DNA of 64,000 bases from Alkalihalophilus marmarensis DSM 21297 (GCF_000474275.2 NZ_ATAE01000006.1:62001-126000), one strand, 5' to 3'; shown: positions 1 through 8,083, counted from the stretch's first letter. Notes: generated by a model from the sequence alone, not told the origin. Program-made: numbers and translations.

Positions 1-87
1 AGCTTTCATGTGAAACAGCTGCTTCTCACACAACATGTACAAGCGATTAAGGGAGGAATGAACTATGGCAACATTGAGATTTCATGA
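1..87 (+). CDS. mtnB: C-terminal end of MtnB, methylthioribulose-1-phosphate dehydratase (partial)
   Basis: The first reading frame is open from the window edge to a TGA at 85-87. Its first residues (SFHVKQLLLTQHVQ) resemble the C-terminal helix of Bacillus MtnB. The enzyme dehydrates methylthioribulose-1-phosphate in methionine salvage. The frame overlaps the mtnD start by 23 bases, as expected for the mtnWXBD operon of Bacillus. Only about 28 codons are visible, so the call rests on this short match and on gene order; it could be another upstream gene. Confidence 0.5.
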   Translation, partial: SFHVKQLLLTQHVQAIKGGMNYGNIEIS

Positions 88-595
88 TACGAACGAGAGA
101 CTAGAAGGAGAAAAGGTAGAAGCATATTTAAATGATCAAGGTGTTATCCATGAAAACTGGTCAACAGATAAACTACCGTCTCACTTAGTTGAAAAGTACA
201 CATTATCAGAGGCTGAGAAAGAAGAAATTCTAGAAGTTTATGCAAATGAAATTGCTGATATTTCAGAGAGAAGAGGCTATCTAACTGCAGATGTAATCTC
301 ACTATCTTCTGCTACGCCCAAGCTTGAAGATTTACTTAAAAACTTTAAGCAAGAACACCATCATACTGATGACGAAGTACGTTATATTGTGAGCGGACAT
401 GGGATATTTGCTATTGAGGGGAAAGATGGCCGTTTCTTTGAAGTAGAGTTAGAACCGGGCGATCTAATTTCTGTACCTGAAAATTATCGTCACTATTTCA
501 CGCTGCAAGAAGATCGCCAAGTCGTAGCCATTCGCATTTTTAAAACAAAAGAAGGATGGGTGCCGGTATATGATCGAAAAGAGGAAGTAAAATAA
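65..595 (+). CDS. mtnD: Acireductone dioxygenase
   Basis: This enzyme oxidises the acireductone 1,2-dihydroxy-5-(methylthio)pent-1-en-3-one to the 2-keto precursor of methionine and formate, with Fe(2+); the Ni(2+) form gives an off-pathway product. The 176-residue cupin has the metal ligands His98, His100 and Glu104 in HHHTDDE and a fourth, His143, in RHYF. Length matches the family. ATG at 65 follows GGGAGG at 51-56 with 8 bases spacing. It is the last gene of the mtn salvage operon entering from the left. The cytoplasmic product closes the salvage of methylthioadenosine made during polyamine synthesis. Confidence 0.95.
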   Translation: MATLRFHDTNERLEGEKVEAYLNDQGVIHENWSTDKLPSHLVEKYTLSEAEKEEILEVYANEIADISERRGYLTADVISLSSATPKLEDLLKNFKQEHHHTDDEVRYIVSGHGIFAIEGKDGRFFEVELEPGDLISVPENYRHYFTLQEDRQVVAIRIFKTKEGWVPVYDRKEEVK

Positions 596-600
596 AAAAA

Positions 601-735
601 GCTGGGACGGAAGTATTTAACTGAGAGCGAACAAAATGCTACTTCATCTGAAGCATAGTATGAAGCGGAGTGTTGAAAAAACTTTACTCCTCTGGCGTTA
701 TTGTTTGCAAGACTCATTAAATGCTTTGTCCTTTT
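601..735. repeat. Long imperfect inverted repeat / terminator-like element between convergent genes
   Basis: Arms at about 604-625 (GGGACGGAAGTATTTAACTG) and 711-731 (GACTCATTAAATGCTTTGTCC minus its last base) are imperfect reverse complements, and a T-rich run follows. A smaller nested pair (CTTCAT / ATGAAG) lies inside. It sits between mtnD and the convergent gene at 744-1370. It probably terminates mtn transcription and may be a dispersed intergenic repeat; copies elsewhere cannot be judged from this window. Confidence 0.5.
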
Positions 736-743
736 TTCTTTTT

Positions 744-1370
744 TTAATAGAGGCGCTGCATGTAGCTTTCTTCAAGCTGCTGCTGAATTGTTTCTGTGTC
801 ACGATTCAATGTCTTTGCATGACTTGATAAAATAGAGGCTGGATTTGGAAGTTCATTATCATACGAAGTTGAATCCCATAAGTTTGAACGAATAAAAGCT
901 TTGGCACAGTGTATGAAGCACTCTTCTACCTCAACGACTATTCCTAAAATGGGGATTTTCCCTTTTACACTCATTGATTCTAATAAATTTTGATCATTCG
1001 TTACTCTAGCCTTCCCGTTGATTCGTAGAGTTTCATTAAGTCCAGGAATGATACATAACAAGCCTATCTGAGAGTTCTGAAGAATGTTTTTGATGGAATC
1101 AAGCCGCTTATTGCCTGGTCTCTCAGGAATAATCAATGTTTTTGAATCAAGGATGGATACAAAGCCCGGAGCATCTCCTCGTGGTGATGCGTCACATAAA
1201 CCAGCTGCGTTGGCTGTAGATAATACGACAAAGGGAGATTTAGATAGAAACTCGCTCACATGCCGATCAATGTGATCAATAACTTTTCGTTTAGCTAAAA
1301 GACTAGGTTCCCCAAGCATATTTAAAAGTTCATTTTCTGTATTAATAAAAGAACAATCAGACAATTTCAT
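744..1370 (-). CDS. Pyridoxamine 5'-phosphate oxidase-family FMN-binding protein
   Basis: This 208-residue protein has the split-barrel flavin-binding fold of the PPOX family, of the MSMEG_1061-like subgroup. Visible signatures are the strand FVVLSTANAAGLCDASPRGD near residues 47-66 followed by a strand ending in LIIPERPGNKR, and the late CFIHCAKAFIRSNLW stretch (about 151-165). The substrate is unknown; members reduce or bind small molecules with FMN or F420. ATG at 1370 follows AAAGGAG at about 8 bases. It is transcribed toward mtnD and stands alone. Pyridoxal-phosphate synthesis itself should not be assumed. Confidence 0.75.
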   Translation of the reverse strand: MKLSDCSFINTENELLNMLGEPSLLAKRKVIDHIDRHVSEFLSKSPFVVLSTANAAGLCDASPRGDAPGFVSILDSKTLIIPERPGNKRLDSIKNILQNSQIGLLCIIPGLNETLRINGKARVTNDQNLLESMSVKGKIPILGIVVEVEECFIHCAKAFIRSNLWDSTSYDNELPNPASILSSHAKTLNRDTETIQQQLEESYMQRLY

Positions 1371-1515
1371 AGATTAAAGCTCCTTTGGTTGATTTTACTA
1401 TATTTATCATACTAACTTCCTTGTCGTTCGTAAATGCTTTAATGCTTATTTCTGATGTTTATGAAAACCTGAATTAGGGAAAGGATTTATTGAGATAGTA
1501 AAAGGAGTGAATGAA

Positions 1516-2154
1516 ATGAATATACTAGTAGTTGGAGCAAATGGAAATGTAGCAAAGCAAGCTATTAAAGAATTAAGCAAAAGTGATCATAAGGCAGTAG
1601 CGATGATTAGAGATGACAAACAGACAGAATCACTTATGGATGCAGGCGCAGACAGAGTGGTCATTGCTGATTTAGAGGAAAATATCGATCATGCCTTTGA
1701 CGGGATAGATGCTGTCATCTTTGCAGCTGGTTCTGGAGGTCATACCGGGGCAGATAAAACGATTTTAATTGACATGTGGGGTGCGATGAAAGCAGTAGAT
1801 GCTGCGAAAAAACATAAGGTCGACCGCTTTGTTCTGCTTAGCTCAATGGGGACTGTTGATCCTGATAAGAGTGATCGCATCAAACATTACCTTGTTGCTA
1901 AAAAAATAGCAGACGATCATCTAAAACAATCAGGTTTAAATTATACAATCGTACGACCAGGCACTCTCACAGATGATGAGGCTCTTGGAAAAATTAAACT
2001 AGAGCAGGAAATTGAAGTGCGCGATACCACGATCACTAGAGCGGATGTTGCTAAGGTTTTAGCTGAGGTTGTGGATCGGGTGAATACCTATGGTAAAACG
2101 TTTGAAATTTTAAATGGTGATACACCAATTAATGAAGCTCTAGATCGAGTGTAA
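1516..2154 (+). CDS. NAD(P)-binding atypical short-chain reductase, YhfK-like
   Basis: A Rossmann-fold protein of about 212 residues whose N-terminal dinucleotide motif reads VVGANGNVAK. The central FAAGSGGHTGADKT, the YLVAKKIAD stretch (Tyr-x-x-x-Lys-like) and the terminal GDTPINEAL closely resemble B. subtilis YhfK, an extended atypical SDR of unknown substrate. ATG at 1516 is preferred over the in-frame GTG at 1507, because AAGGAG (1502-1507) overlaps the GTG and lies 8 bases before the ATG. It is monocistronic, with a strong terminator immediately after it. The cytoplasmic oxidoreductase role is inferred from family. Confidence 0.85.
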   Translation: MNILVVGANGNVAKQAIKELSKSDHKAVAMIRDDKQTESLMDAGADRVVIADLEENIDHAFDGIDAVIFAAGSGGHTGADKTILIDMWGAMKAVDAAKKHKVDRFVLLSSMGTVDPDKSDRIKHYLVAKKIADDHLKQSGLNYTIVRPGTLTDDEALGKIKLEQEIEVRDTTITRADVAKVLAEVVDRVNTYGKTFEILNGDTPINEALDRV

Positions 2155-2166
2155 AAAGGAATCTTT

Positions 2167-2203
2167 AGGTGAGTGAACAATATTTGTTCACTCACCTTTT
2201 TTA
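2167..2203 (+). terminator. Intrinsic terminator after the YhfK-like gene
   Basis: A perfect 14-base-pair stem (AGGTGAGTGAACAA with its complement), three-base loop, then TTTTTT. Confidence 0.93.
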
Positions 2204-2237
2204 TTTTTCCTCATACACATAGGGTGAGGTGAGGGCT

Positions 2238-3173
2238 ATGACAGGAAGTGCATTTCTCTTTTATGAGATGCTTGGGCTGTTAGTTATCGGATTCATAGGC
2301 TTTACAGCGCGGAAGGTGAGAATTCTGCCAGTTGAAGCAAATAGGGTTTTGACCCAAGTGATTTTATACATTACTCTTCCTTCTTTGATCCTTTATGCTA
2401 TGGACATTAACTTATCAACTGAAATCATGTTTGAACTCCTATGGTTAATAGGTTTATCGATATATGCTATGGCAGTTGCAATCTTAGTAGGAAGAGGAAT
2501 GCGAAGGAGTGCGACATTACCTGAGAATAAGCAAGGTGTGTATGAAGGGTTAATTGTATTTGGAAATCAAGGATTCATCGGATACGCCGTTACTTTTTAT
2601 TTGTTTGGAGAAATAGGAGTGTTATATACAGCTATTTTTATAATTTTTTATCTATTTTTAATCTGGTCGTATGCCATCTACTTAGTGGCGAGAAACTATC
2701 AAAAAATTAACCTATCCTTATTATTCTGGAATCCTGGTATAATCGCTATTACTCTTGGATTGGTCATAATGCTATTGCCCTTCGGCTGGCCTTCTCCTGT
2801 ATCCTCCCTGCTTTTAACACTAGGACAATTGACAATGCCATTATCAATGTTATTGATAGGCAGTTTATTAGCTGGTTTGACGTCTTCTACTTGCCGGAAA
2901 TTAATGACATCGAAGTATGTGTGGCTTGCCGTGCTGGCAAAATTAGTTGTCATTCCTGTTTTTCTTTTACCTTTTATCTATTTGCCTGTTTCTATGACTG
3001 TTATCGGAGTAGCTATCCTTGTGACAGCAACACCATCTGCACCAACCATTACAATGTATGCAGAGAAATATGGAGGCGATACTAAGTTTGCGGCAGTTAT
3101 AGTGGCAGCGGGGACAATTCTTTGTGTGCTGACGATTCCGTTATTGTACAGCTTGATCGTATGGCTTTCATAA
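2238..3173 (+). CDS. AEC-family (auxin efflux carrier-like) membrane transporter
   Basis: A 311-residue polytopic membrane protein with about ten hydrophobic segments split around a central polar stretch, typical of the AEC/bile-acid-sodium-symporter fold. Family features include TLPSLILYAM in the first half and MPLSMLLIGSLL and TATPSAPTITMYA in the second, the latter being the usual crossover region. Bacterial members export organic acids such as malate or amino acids; the substrate cannot be told here. ATG at 2238 is preferred over GTG 2229 because AGGTGAGG lies just before it. Single gene with its own terminator. Confidence 0.85.
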   Translation: MTGSAFLFYEMLGLLVIGFIGFTARKVRILPVEANRVLTQVILYITLPSLILYAMDINLSTEIMFELLWLIGLSIYAMAVAILVGRGMRRSATLPENKQGVYEGLIVFGNQGFIGYAVTFYLFGEIGVLYTAIFIIFYLFLIWSYAIYLVARNYQKINLSLLFWNPGIIAITLGLVIMLLPFGWPSPVSSLLLTLGQLTMPLSMLLIGSLLAGLTSSTCRKLMTSKYVWLAVLAKLVVIPVFLLPFIYLPVSMTVIGVAILVTATPSAPTITMYAEKYGGDTKFAAVIVAAGTILCVLTIPLLYSLIVWLS

Positions 3174-3204
3174 TATAGTTAGTTTTAGAAACGTTAAAAC
3201 GAAG

Positions 3205-3238
3205 AAGGAGCTGTCCCAGCAGGACAGCTCCTTTTTAA
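3205..3238. terminator. Intrinsic terminator shared by convergent genes
   Basis: A 12-base-pair stem (AAGGAGCTGTCC), five-base loop and TTTTT on the + strand. It lies between the AEC gene and convergent uppP, and may work in both directions. Confidence 0.9.
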
Positions 3239-3244
3239 TGTTCT

Positions 3245-4081
3245 TTATTCAAGTTCCATAATGAAGTTTGCATCAAAATAGAAGAAAATGAAGATGGCAG
3301 CAACAAAGCAATAAATGGCAAAGTAAATAAGTTTGCTGCGTTTTAGGAACTCAATCAGCCATACAATACCTAGCCATGAAAAAATGAATGTAGCGATGAA
3401 AGCAACGACTAATGCCAGGACCCCTGTTTCAGCAACTAGTGTGCCGTCTGTAAAATCACCAATAGCTAACACTGTTGATCCTAGGATTACAGGAATAGAT
3501 AAAAGGAACGAGTAGCGTACAGCCGTTTCTTTATTTAATCCTGCAAATAACCCTGTAATTAGAGTCGCTCCAGACCTTGAGATTCCAGGAATAACAGCAA
3601 GTGTCTGTCCTAAACCTACGATAATTGCATCGACAAATGTCATGTCTTTTTCTGTTCGGTTTCCGTGTTTAACAAAACGTTCAATAATAATCAAGAAGAT
3701 TCCCGTTGTAGCAAGAGCTAAGGCGATAAAAGGTGGTGTTTTTAAAACACTGCCAATCGAATCTTCTAGTAATACGCCTAACACACCTGTAATTCCAGTT
3801 GCTACGATAATATAGAGTCCAAATAAAAAATGCACACGGTTTTCTTTTGAACGATTCCCAAAAAATGAGAAGAATCCAATAATGACTTCAACGATATCTT
3901 TTCTGAAATAGATGACAACCGCTAAGATGGAAGCGAGGTGTAAAAAGATCTCAAATCCAAATCCGGGGAAAGAGTAATTAAAAACCATTTGTGTAATGAT
4001 AATATGAGCCGTACTTGATATAGGAAGAAATTCAGTAATTCCCTGAACAATTCCAAAAATGATTGCTTCAATTATTGACAT
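3245..4081 (-). CDS. uppP: Undecaprenyl-diphosphate phosphatase (UppP/BacA)
   Basis: This integral membrane enzyme dephosphorylates undecaprenyl pyrophosphate, recycling the lipid carrier of peptidoglycan and teichoic acid synthesis, and gives some bacitracin tolerance. The 278-residue protein has eight or so membrane segments. It carries both family signatures: the N-terminal EFLPISSTAH (about residues 17-26, catalytic Glu and Ser) and PGISRSGAT (about 164-172, catalytic Arg). AAGGAAGGA stands before ATG 4081. B. subtilis has more than one enzyme for this step, so this may not be the sole copy. Monocistronic. Confidence 0.95.
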   Translation of the reverse strand: MSIIEAIIFGIVQGITEFLPISSTAHIIITQMVFNYSFPGFGFEIFLHLASILAVVIYFRKDIVEVIIGFFSFFGNRSKENRVHFLFGLYIIVATGITGVLGVLLEDSIGSVLKTPPFIALALATTGIFLIIIERFVKHGNRTEKDMTFVDAIIVGLGQTLAVIPGISRSGATLITGLFAGLNKETAVRYSFLLSIPVILGSTVLAIGDFTDGTLVAETGVLALVVAFIATFIFSWLGIVWLIEFLKRSKLIYFAIYCFVAAIFIFFYFDANFIMELE

Positions 4082-4209
4082 AGTAGGTTCCTTCCTTTTT
4101 ATGAATAGTCATTTTTTTATTGGGTAATAACTGCTTCATTCTAGCAAACTTTTCATTTTTAGAAAAGAGTATTTAGTAGAAATACATCGTACGTTCACTT
4201 TATTGTTTA

Positions 4210-4238
4210 TTGCGGCTTCGTTTTTAAAATTCTATAAT
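4210..4238 (+). promoter_or_regulatory. Sigma-A type promoter for the thioredoxin-like gene
   Basis: TTGCGG (4210-4215), 17 bases, TATAAT (4233-4238), 45 bases before the ATG at 4284. Confidence 0.65.
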
Positions 4239-4283
4239 GTAGGGAGAAAATAGAGTAAGTGATTTTAGAATGGATGTGGAAAA

Positions 4284-4799
4284 ATGAAACGGAAAAGAAC
4301 CTTTTTGGTTTTAGCTATAGCGTGTATTTTAGCAGTTGTGACGGTTGTAACAATGGACAGGCAAGAGGTAGGTAATGAAGTTGGGATGGTTGCTGAAGAT
4401 TTTGTACTGCCGACCTATCAAGGCGTTCAAGAATCATTTAATCAGTACGAGGGTCAAGTTGTGATCCTTAATATGTGGGCCTCATGGTGTGAGCCATGCC
4501 GTGATGAAATGCCAGACTTTATGGAACTACAGCAAGAATATCATCAAGAGGGTTTAGACATAGTGACTGTAAATATGCAGACGTATGAACGAACGCTAAA
4601 TGATGCCCCTGAATTTATAGAAGAAATGAATCTCACACTTCCTGTTTTTTTTGATGAAGATGGGGTTGTATCAGATCGTTACGGAATAAGAGTTCTGCCG
4701 ACAACTTTTGTTATTGACCGTGAAGGAGTCATTGCCCATGTGATTCCTGGTGAAGTGAATTATGAAAGATTAGAAGAATTGATTAAACCATTATTATAA
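4284..4799 (+). CDS. Membrane-anchored TlpA/ResA-type thiol-disulfide oxidoreductase
   Basis: The 171-residue protein has one N-terminal membrane anchor (about 6-23) and an extracytoplasmic thioredoxin fold with WASWCEPC (Cys69, Cys72) and cis-Pro139 in VLPTTF. Relatives (ResA, StoA) reduce disulfides outside the membrane for cytochrome c maturation or spore cortex assembly. A separate resA-like gene stands beside resBC at 59.8 kb, so this is a paralogue, possibly StoA-like; sequence alone does not decide. The ribosome binding site is weak (GGA before ATG). Own promoter and terminator, so single gene. Confidence 0.85.
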   Translation: MKRKRTFLVLAIACILAVVTVVTMDRQEVGNEVGMVAEDFVLPTYQGVQESFNQYEGQVVILNMWASWCEPCRDEMPDFMELQQEYHQEGLDIVTVNMQTYERTLNDAPEFIEEMNLTLPVFFDEDGVVSDRYGIRVLPTTFVIDREGVIAHVIPGEVNYERLEELIKPLL

Positions 4800-4812
4800 G
4801 TGGATCTAGTGT

Positions 4813-4838
4813 AAGTCGAGCCTATGCTCGGCTTTTTG
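4813..4838 (+). terminator. Intrinsic terminator
   Basis: Nine-base stem AAGTCGAGC / GCTCGGCTT with one G-U pair, four-base loop and TTTTT, just after the thioredoxin-like gene. Confidence 0.85.
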
Positions 4839-4927
4839 TGTTGAAGATGAGGAATTAGTAATTTATGAATAATTTGGAAGGGGAACTTCATACTATGAGC
4901 AAAGGAAAAGAACGGAGCTGATGTGAG

Positions 4928-6016
4928 ATGTTTGCAGAAGTGCGAGATCAGATCAAAGCTATTGTGTTTGAAGATAATCATATACAGATTTTGCAGACAT
5001 CTCGCACACAACAAGCTGTTTTATACAAAGCGCTGACAAAAAAAGGACGGATAGGAGATACGGTTATATTAAATACCACAGCGAGCGAATTGAATCTAGG
5101 TACCGGAGGATATGATTTTGTTAAATCAGTGGGAGAGAATGCCCATGTGACTCCTTGTCTAAATAGGGATGACGGTCATATTCTGAAATTACGATATACT
5201 CCGATGCAGCATCAAGTCTTATCTGTAGAATCACAGGAAAGTCCATATCATTCATTGTTTCAAACCGCGTTTTCTTTAGAGAAGAAGCCTGTTTTAGTCG
5301 GTGAATTGCATAGTATGATTCCCATCCTCTATGCAGGTTCTAAAGTTTTAGACAAAGGGGCTACTGTGTGTATTATCATTGATGATCAAGCAGCTTTGCC
5401 TCTTATGCTCAGTGAACACATTAGAGCACTTGAAGGAGAAGAGACATTTGTAACCATTACGGTAGGCCAGGCTTTTGGAGGGACATATGAAGCAATTACC
5501 ATCCAAACTGCTCTTCAATTTGCCCATGAACATCTTAAAGCTGACATTATTATGATCACTGTCGGTCCTGGAGTTGTAGGCACAGGAAGTTATTACGGAT
5601 TTACAGGAATGTCTTTGGCGAATTGGTCTAATAATGTGGCGGCTTTAGGGGGGATTCCTGTATGGATTCCGCGCTTGTCCTTTGCTGATAAAAGGAAGCG
5701 GCATAGAGGGATTAGTCATCATACATTAACGCCGCTAATAGAAGCAGTCCTGACGAAGGTTATCTTGCCCCTGCCCCTTTTAAAAGGAGATAGGCTTGAA
5801 ATGATTGACAACCAGCTTTCTTTGCTGCAAAAAGCAAAAGTGAGCCCTGAAATAAAGTGGATCGAAGAACAGGAAGTTCAACAAAAGACAGAGCAAGCTC
5901 TTCGTACGTTAGGAAAAGATATTAAGACTATGGGAAGAGGCTATCAAGAAGATCCAGCTTTTTTCTGGGCAGTGGTGGCAGCATTATGGACCAGTCTTAA
6001 TTTAGGCCGTGAATGA
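4928..6016 (+). CDS. DUF3866 family protein of unknown function
   Basis: This 362-residue soluble-looking protein matches the DUF3866 family, found in Bacillales and actinobacteria near nudF and mciZ. The N-terminal part starts with a beta-rich stretch (DTVILNTTASELNLGTGGYDF, about 39-59 in its start). A conserved glycine-rich segment GPGVVGTGSYYGFTG lies near residues 214-228, and SHHTLTPLIEAVL near 259-271. No catalytic motif is recognised and no function can be assigned. ATG 4928 has GGAG ten bases upstream. The last 73 bases are antisense to the mciZ gene. An eight-codon ORF (4895-4921) precedes it, which could be a leader or chance. Confidence 0.85.
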   Translation: MFAEVRDQIKAIVFEDNHIQILQTSRTQQAVLYKALTKKGRIGDTVILNTTASELNLGTGGYDFVKSVGENAHVTPCLNRDDGHILKLRYTPMQHQVLSVESQESPYHSLFQTAFSLEKKPVLVGELHSMIPILYAGSKVLDKGATVCIIIDDQAALPLMLSEHIRALEGEETFVTITVGQAFGGTYEAITIQTALQFAHEHLKADIIMITVGPGVVGTGSYYGFTGMSLANWSNNVAALGGIPVWIPRLSFADKRKRHRGISHHTLTPLIEAVLTKVILPLPLLKGDRLEMIDNQLSLLQKAKVSPEIKWIEEQEVQQKTEQALRTLGKDIKTMGRGYQEDPAFFWAVVAALWTSLNLGRE

Positions 6017-6135
6017 ACAGTCTTAACCCAGTCTTCTACGTACTCAAAATGCTGCATAGACTCTTTCAGTTTGGCATTAATTTCCCAAGCTTTACCTGCT
6101 AAAACGATTCCTTGATTGTGTACATAGACTTTCAT
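5944..6135 (-). CDS. mciZ: MciZ-like mother-cell inhibitor of FtsZ, with C-terminal extension
   Basis: In B. subtilis MciZ is a 40-residue peptide made in the mother cell under sigma-E; it caps FtsZ filaments and blocks further division rings during sporulation. The first 40 or so residues here fit that peptide closely (MKV, GIVLAGKAWEI, AKLKE, F-YV-DW). This frame continues for about 20 more residues, to 63, and runs antisense into the end of the DUF3866 gene. A sigma-E-like -10 (CATATAAT, complement of 6160-6167) lies about 25 bases upstream; the -35 is poor. GAGG precedes ATG 6135. Location beside nudF agrees with B. subtilis. Confidence 0.85.
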   Translation of the reverse strand: MKVYVHNQGIVLAGKAWEINAKLKESMQHFEYVEDWVKTVHSRPKLRLVHNAATTAQKKAGSS

Positions 6136-6217
6136 ATCTCACACATCCTCGAATGATAGATTATATGGTACACTTCTATGTAATAACTATGTCAAAAAGA
6201 ACCTAGGAGTGAGATCG

Positions 6218-6763
6218 TTGAATCATCTTTACGAAAAAACAATCAAATCTAACTCGATATACAGCGGCAAGATCATTGACTTGCAAGTGGATGAAGTAGA
6301 ACTGCCTAACGGAAAAACAAGTAAAAGAGAGATTATTAAACACCCTGGAGCTGTAGCTATTCTTCCTATTACAACAGAAGGAAAGTTGATTTTAGTTAGG
6401 CAATTTCGAAAAGCACTTGAAAAAACGATTATTGAAATACCAGCAGGCAAGTTGGATGAAGGGGAAGAGCCTGCTGATTGTGCGAAAAGAGAGCTTGCAG
6501 AAGAAACAGGTTATGTAACAGACAATCTTGACTTTTTACTTTCATTTTATACATCACCTGGATTTGCTGATGAGCTCATTTATATGTATGTGGCTACTGG
6601 TCTTACAGCAGGGGAAGTAAGCAGGGATGAAGATGAATTTCTAGATGTGATCGAGGTAACACTTGAGGAAGCAGAAGAGATGGTGCGAGATGAACGGATT
6701 CATGATGCCAAAACAGCTTATGCGATTCAATATATGCGGTTAATGAAATATCTTGATAAATAA
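6218..6763 (+). CDS. nudF: ADP-ribose pyrophosphatase (Nudix hydrolase NudF)
   Basis: NudF hydrolyses ADP-ribose to AMP and ribose-5-phosphate, a cytoplasmic housekeeping step. The full Nudix box is visible: G-x5-E-x7-REL-EE-G, in GKLDEGEEPADCAKRELAEETGY (residues split about 77-99), followed by SPGFADE, typical of the ADP-ribose subfamily. TTG at 6218 is chosen because AGGAG (6205-6209) is 8 bases before it; a GTG at 6209 overlaps this site. About 181 residues, as in B. subtilis. Divergent from mciZ. A 27-base hairpin follows. Confidence 0.93.
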   Translation: MNHLYEKTIKSNSIYSGKIIDLQVDEVELPNGKTSKREIIKHPGAVAILPITTEGKLILVRQFRKALEKTIIEIPAGKLDEGEEPADCAKRELAEETGYVTDNLDFLLSFYTSPGFADELIYMYVATGLTAGEVSRDEDEFLDVIEVTLEEAEEMVRDERIHDAKTAYAIQYMRLMKYLDK

Positions 6764-6768
6764 GAGGA

Positions 6769-6795
6769 GCGCTCCTGCTTTGAGAGTAGGAGCGC
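6769..6795. terminator. Hairpin between convergent nudF and methionine gamma-lyase genes
   Basis: GCGCTCCT and AGGAGCGC form an eight-base perfect stem around an 11-base loop. The downstream T-run is weak on both strands, so this is only a possible bidirectional terminator. Confidence 0.55.
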
Positions 6796-6831
6796 ATTGT
6801 TGTTGTGTAATTAACATATCACCGAACTTGT

Positions 6832-8022
6832 TTACGATAGGGCTTGCTCTAGATCATAAATAATATCTTCAACGTTCTCTATTCCTACAGACAGACGAAT
6901 TAGACCATCTGCAATCCCCATCTTTATCCGTTCTTCTCGAGGTACAACGGAGTGAGTCATAGAAGCAGGGTGCTGAATCAATGAATCAACATCCCCTAGG
7001 CTGACAGCACATTTAAGTAATTCAAGTTTGTTCATCATGTTAAGTCCAGCTTCAAGTCCTTCTTTTAATTCAAAGCTGATAAGTCCGCCGAAACCGTCCA
7101 TTTGTCTTTTTGCGAGTTCGTGTTGTGGGAAGCTTTTTAACCCAGGATACATGACATTCGTCACTTTTGGGTGGGATTCTAGGAATTCGGCAACCTTTTG
7201 AGCATTTTCAGAGTGCCGGTCCATTCGTACACCTAATGTTTTTATTCCTCTGACAAGTAAAAAGGCATCAAATGGAGCAAGGATTCCGCCAATATCTTTT
7301 TGAGTTGTAAATTGAATATGCTCAAGAAATTCTTTTGTACCAACAGCGACACCAGCTACAAGGTCCCCATGTCCACCTAAATATTTTGTTGCACTATGGA
7401 CCACCACATCACACCCATATTCTAGGGGACGCTGCAAGTAAGGAGACATAAATGTGTTATCTACTACTGTAGTCACATTATGCTCTTTTCCTATTTGACC
7501 TATAAGTGCTAAGTCAATGATTTGCATCGTTGGATTAATCGGAGTTTCAATATAGATAACTTTCGTATTTTCTTTTATTTCACGGAGGATGCTTTCTTTA
7601 TCTCGCATATCACATAATGTGTAGTCCACATTAAACTTATCTTTTAAAATCGATAAAAAGCCAAATGTACAACCATAGAGGCCTCGTGAGCATAAAATAT
7701 GATCTCCGGAGCGCACAAGACCTAGAAGCACAGCCGAAATAGCAGCCATACCAGACGCGAATGCTAATGCTTTTTCTCCTTTTTCAAGAGCTGCGATTTT
7801 TTCTTCTAATGAGGTAACTGTCGGGTTTCCAAGTCTTGAATATACATAACCTTCCTCTTCGCCGGCAAACCGCCTTCCGCCTATCTCTGCACTAGGAAAG
7901 ACGAAAGTAGACGTTTGGTGAATAGGTAGAGCAAGTGAACCGGTAAGAGGATCTGGTTTGTACCCTTTATGGACAGCTAATGTTTGAAAGCCTTGCTCTC
8001 GGTTGGATTCTTTTGATGACAT
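6832..8022 (-). CDS. Methionine gamma-lyase (PLP-dependent, Cys/Met metabolism family)
   Basis: The 396-residue enzyme belongs to the fold-I PLP family of cystathionine synthases and lyases. Lys213 in SATKYLGGHGD is the Schiff-base lysine and Asp188 in VVDNT contacts the PLP ring. Tyr116-Gly-Cys118 in GLYGCTF matches the active-site Cys typical of methionine gamma-lyases (Cys116 in Pseudomonas), and SLGDVDSLIQHPASMTHS also fits. The expected reaction is methionine to methanethiol, ammonia and 2-oxobutyrate. A cystathionine gamma-lyase or O-acetylhomoserine sulfhydrylase role is less likely but possible. The GAGAAGAGGGA site precedes ATG 8022, and a cre box covers its promoter, indicating catabolite repression. 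Confidence 0.85.
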   Translation of the reverse strand: MSSKESNREQGFQTLAVHKGYKPDPLTGSLALPIHQTSTFVFPSAEIGGRRFAGEEEGYVYSRLGNPTVTSLEEKIAALEKGEKALAFASGMAAISAVLLGLVRSGDHILCSRGLYGCTFGFLSILKDKFNVDYTLCDMRDKESILREIKENTKVIYIETPINPTMQIIDLALIGQIGKEHNVTTVVDNTFMSPYLQRPLEYGCDVVVHSATKYLGGHGDLVAGVAVGTKEFLEHIQFTTQKDIGGILAPFDAFLLVRGIKTLGVRMDRHSENAQKVAEFLESHPKVTNVMYPGLKSFPQHELAKRQMDGFGGLISFELKEGLEAGLNMMNKLELLKCAVSLGDVDSLIQHPASMTHSVVPREERIKMGIADGLIRLSVGIENVEDIIYDLEQALS

Positions 8023-8040
8023 GATATCCCTCTTCTCTTT

Positions 8041-8083
8041 TTGTAAACGTTTTCATAATAGATGAAAAAAATAGCACACGTAA
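8041..8083 (-). promoter_or_regulatory. Promoter with overlapping CcpA cre site for the methionine gamma-lyase gene
   Basis: On the - strand, TTACGT (complement of 8078-8083), 17 bases, TATTAT (complement of 8055-8060). TTGTAAACGTTTTCAT at 8041-8056 matches the cre consensus WTGNNARCGNWWWCAW at every position and overlaps the -10 end and start point. This position predicts repression by CcpA when preferred sugar is present. Confidence 0.75.

Noticed and set aside
4895-4921. Eight-codon ORF before the DUF3866 gene
   Set aside because: Spacing to a possible ribosome site is poor and there is no regulatory feature to suggest a leader peptide; likely chance.
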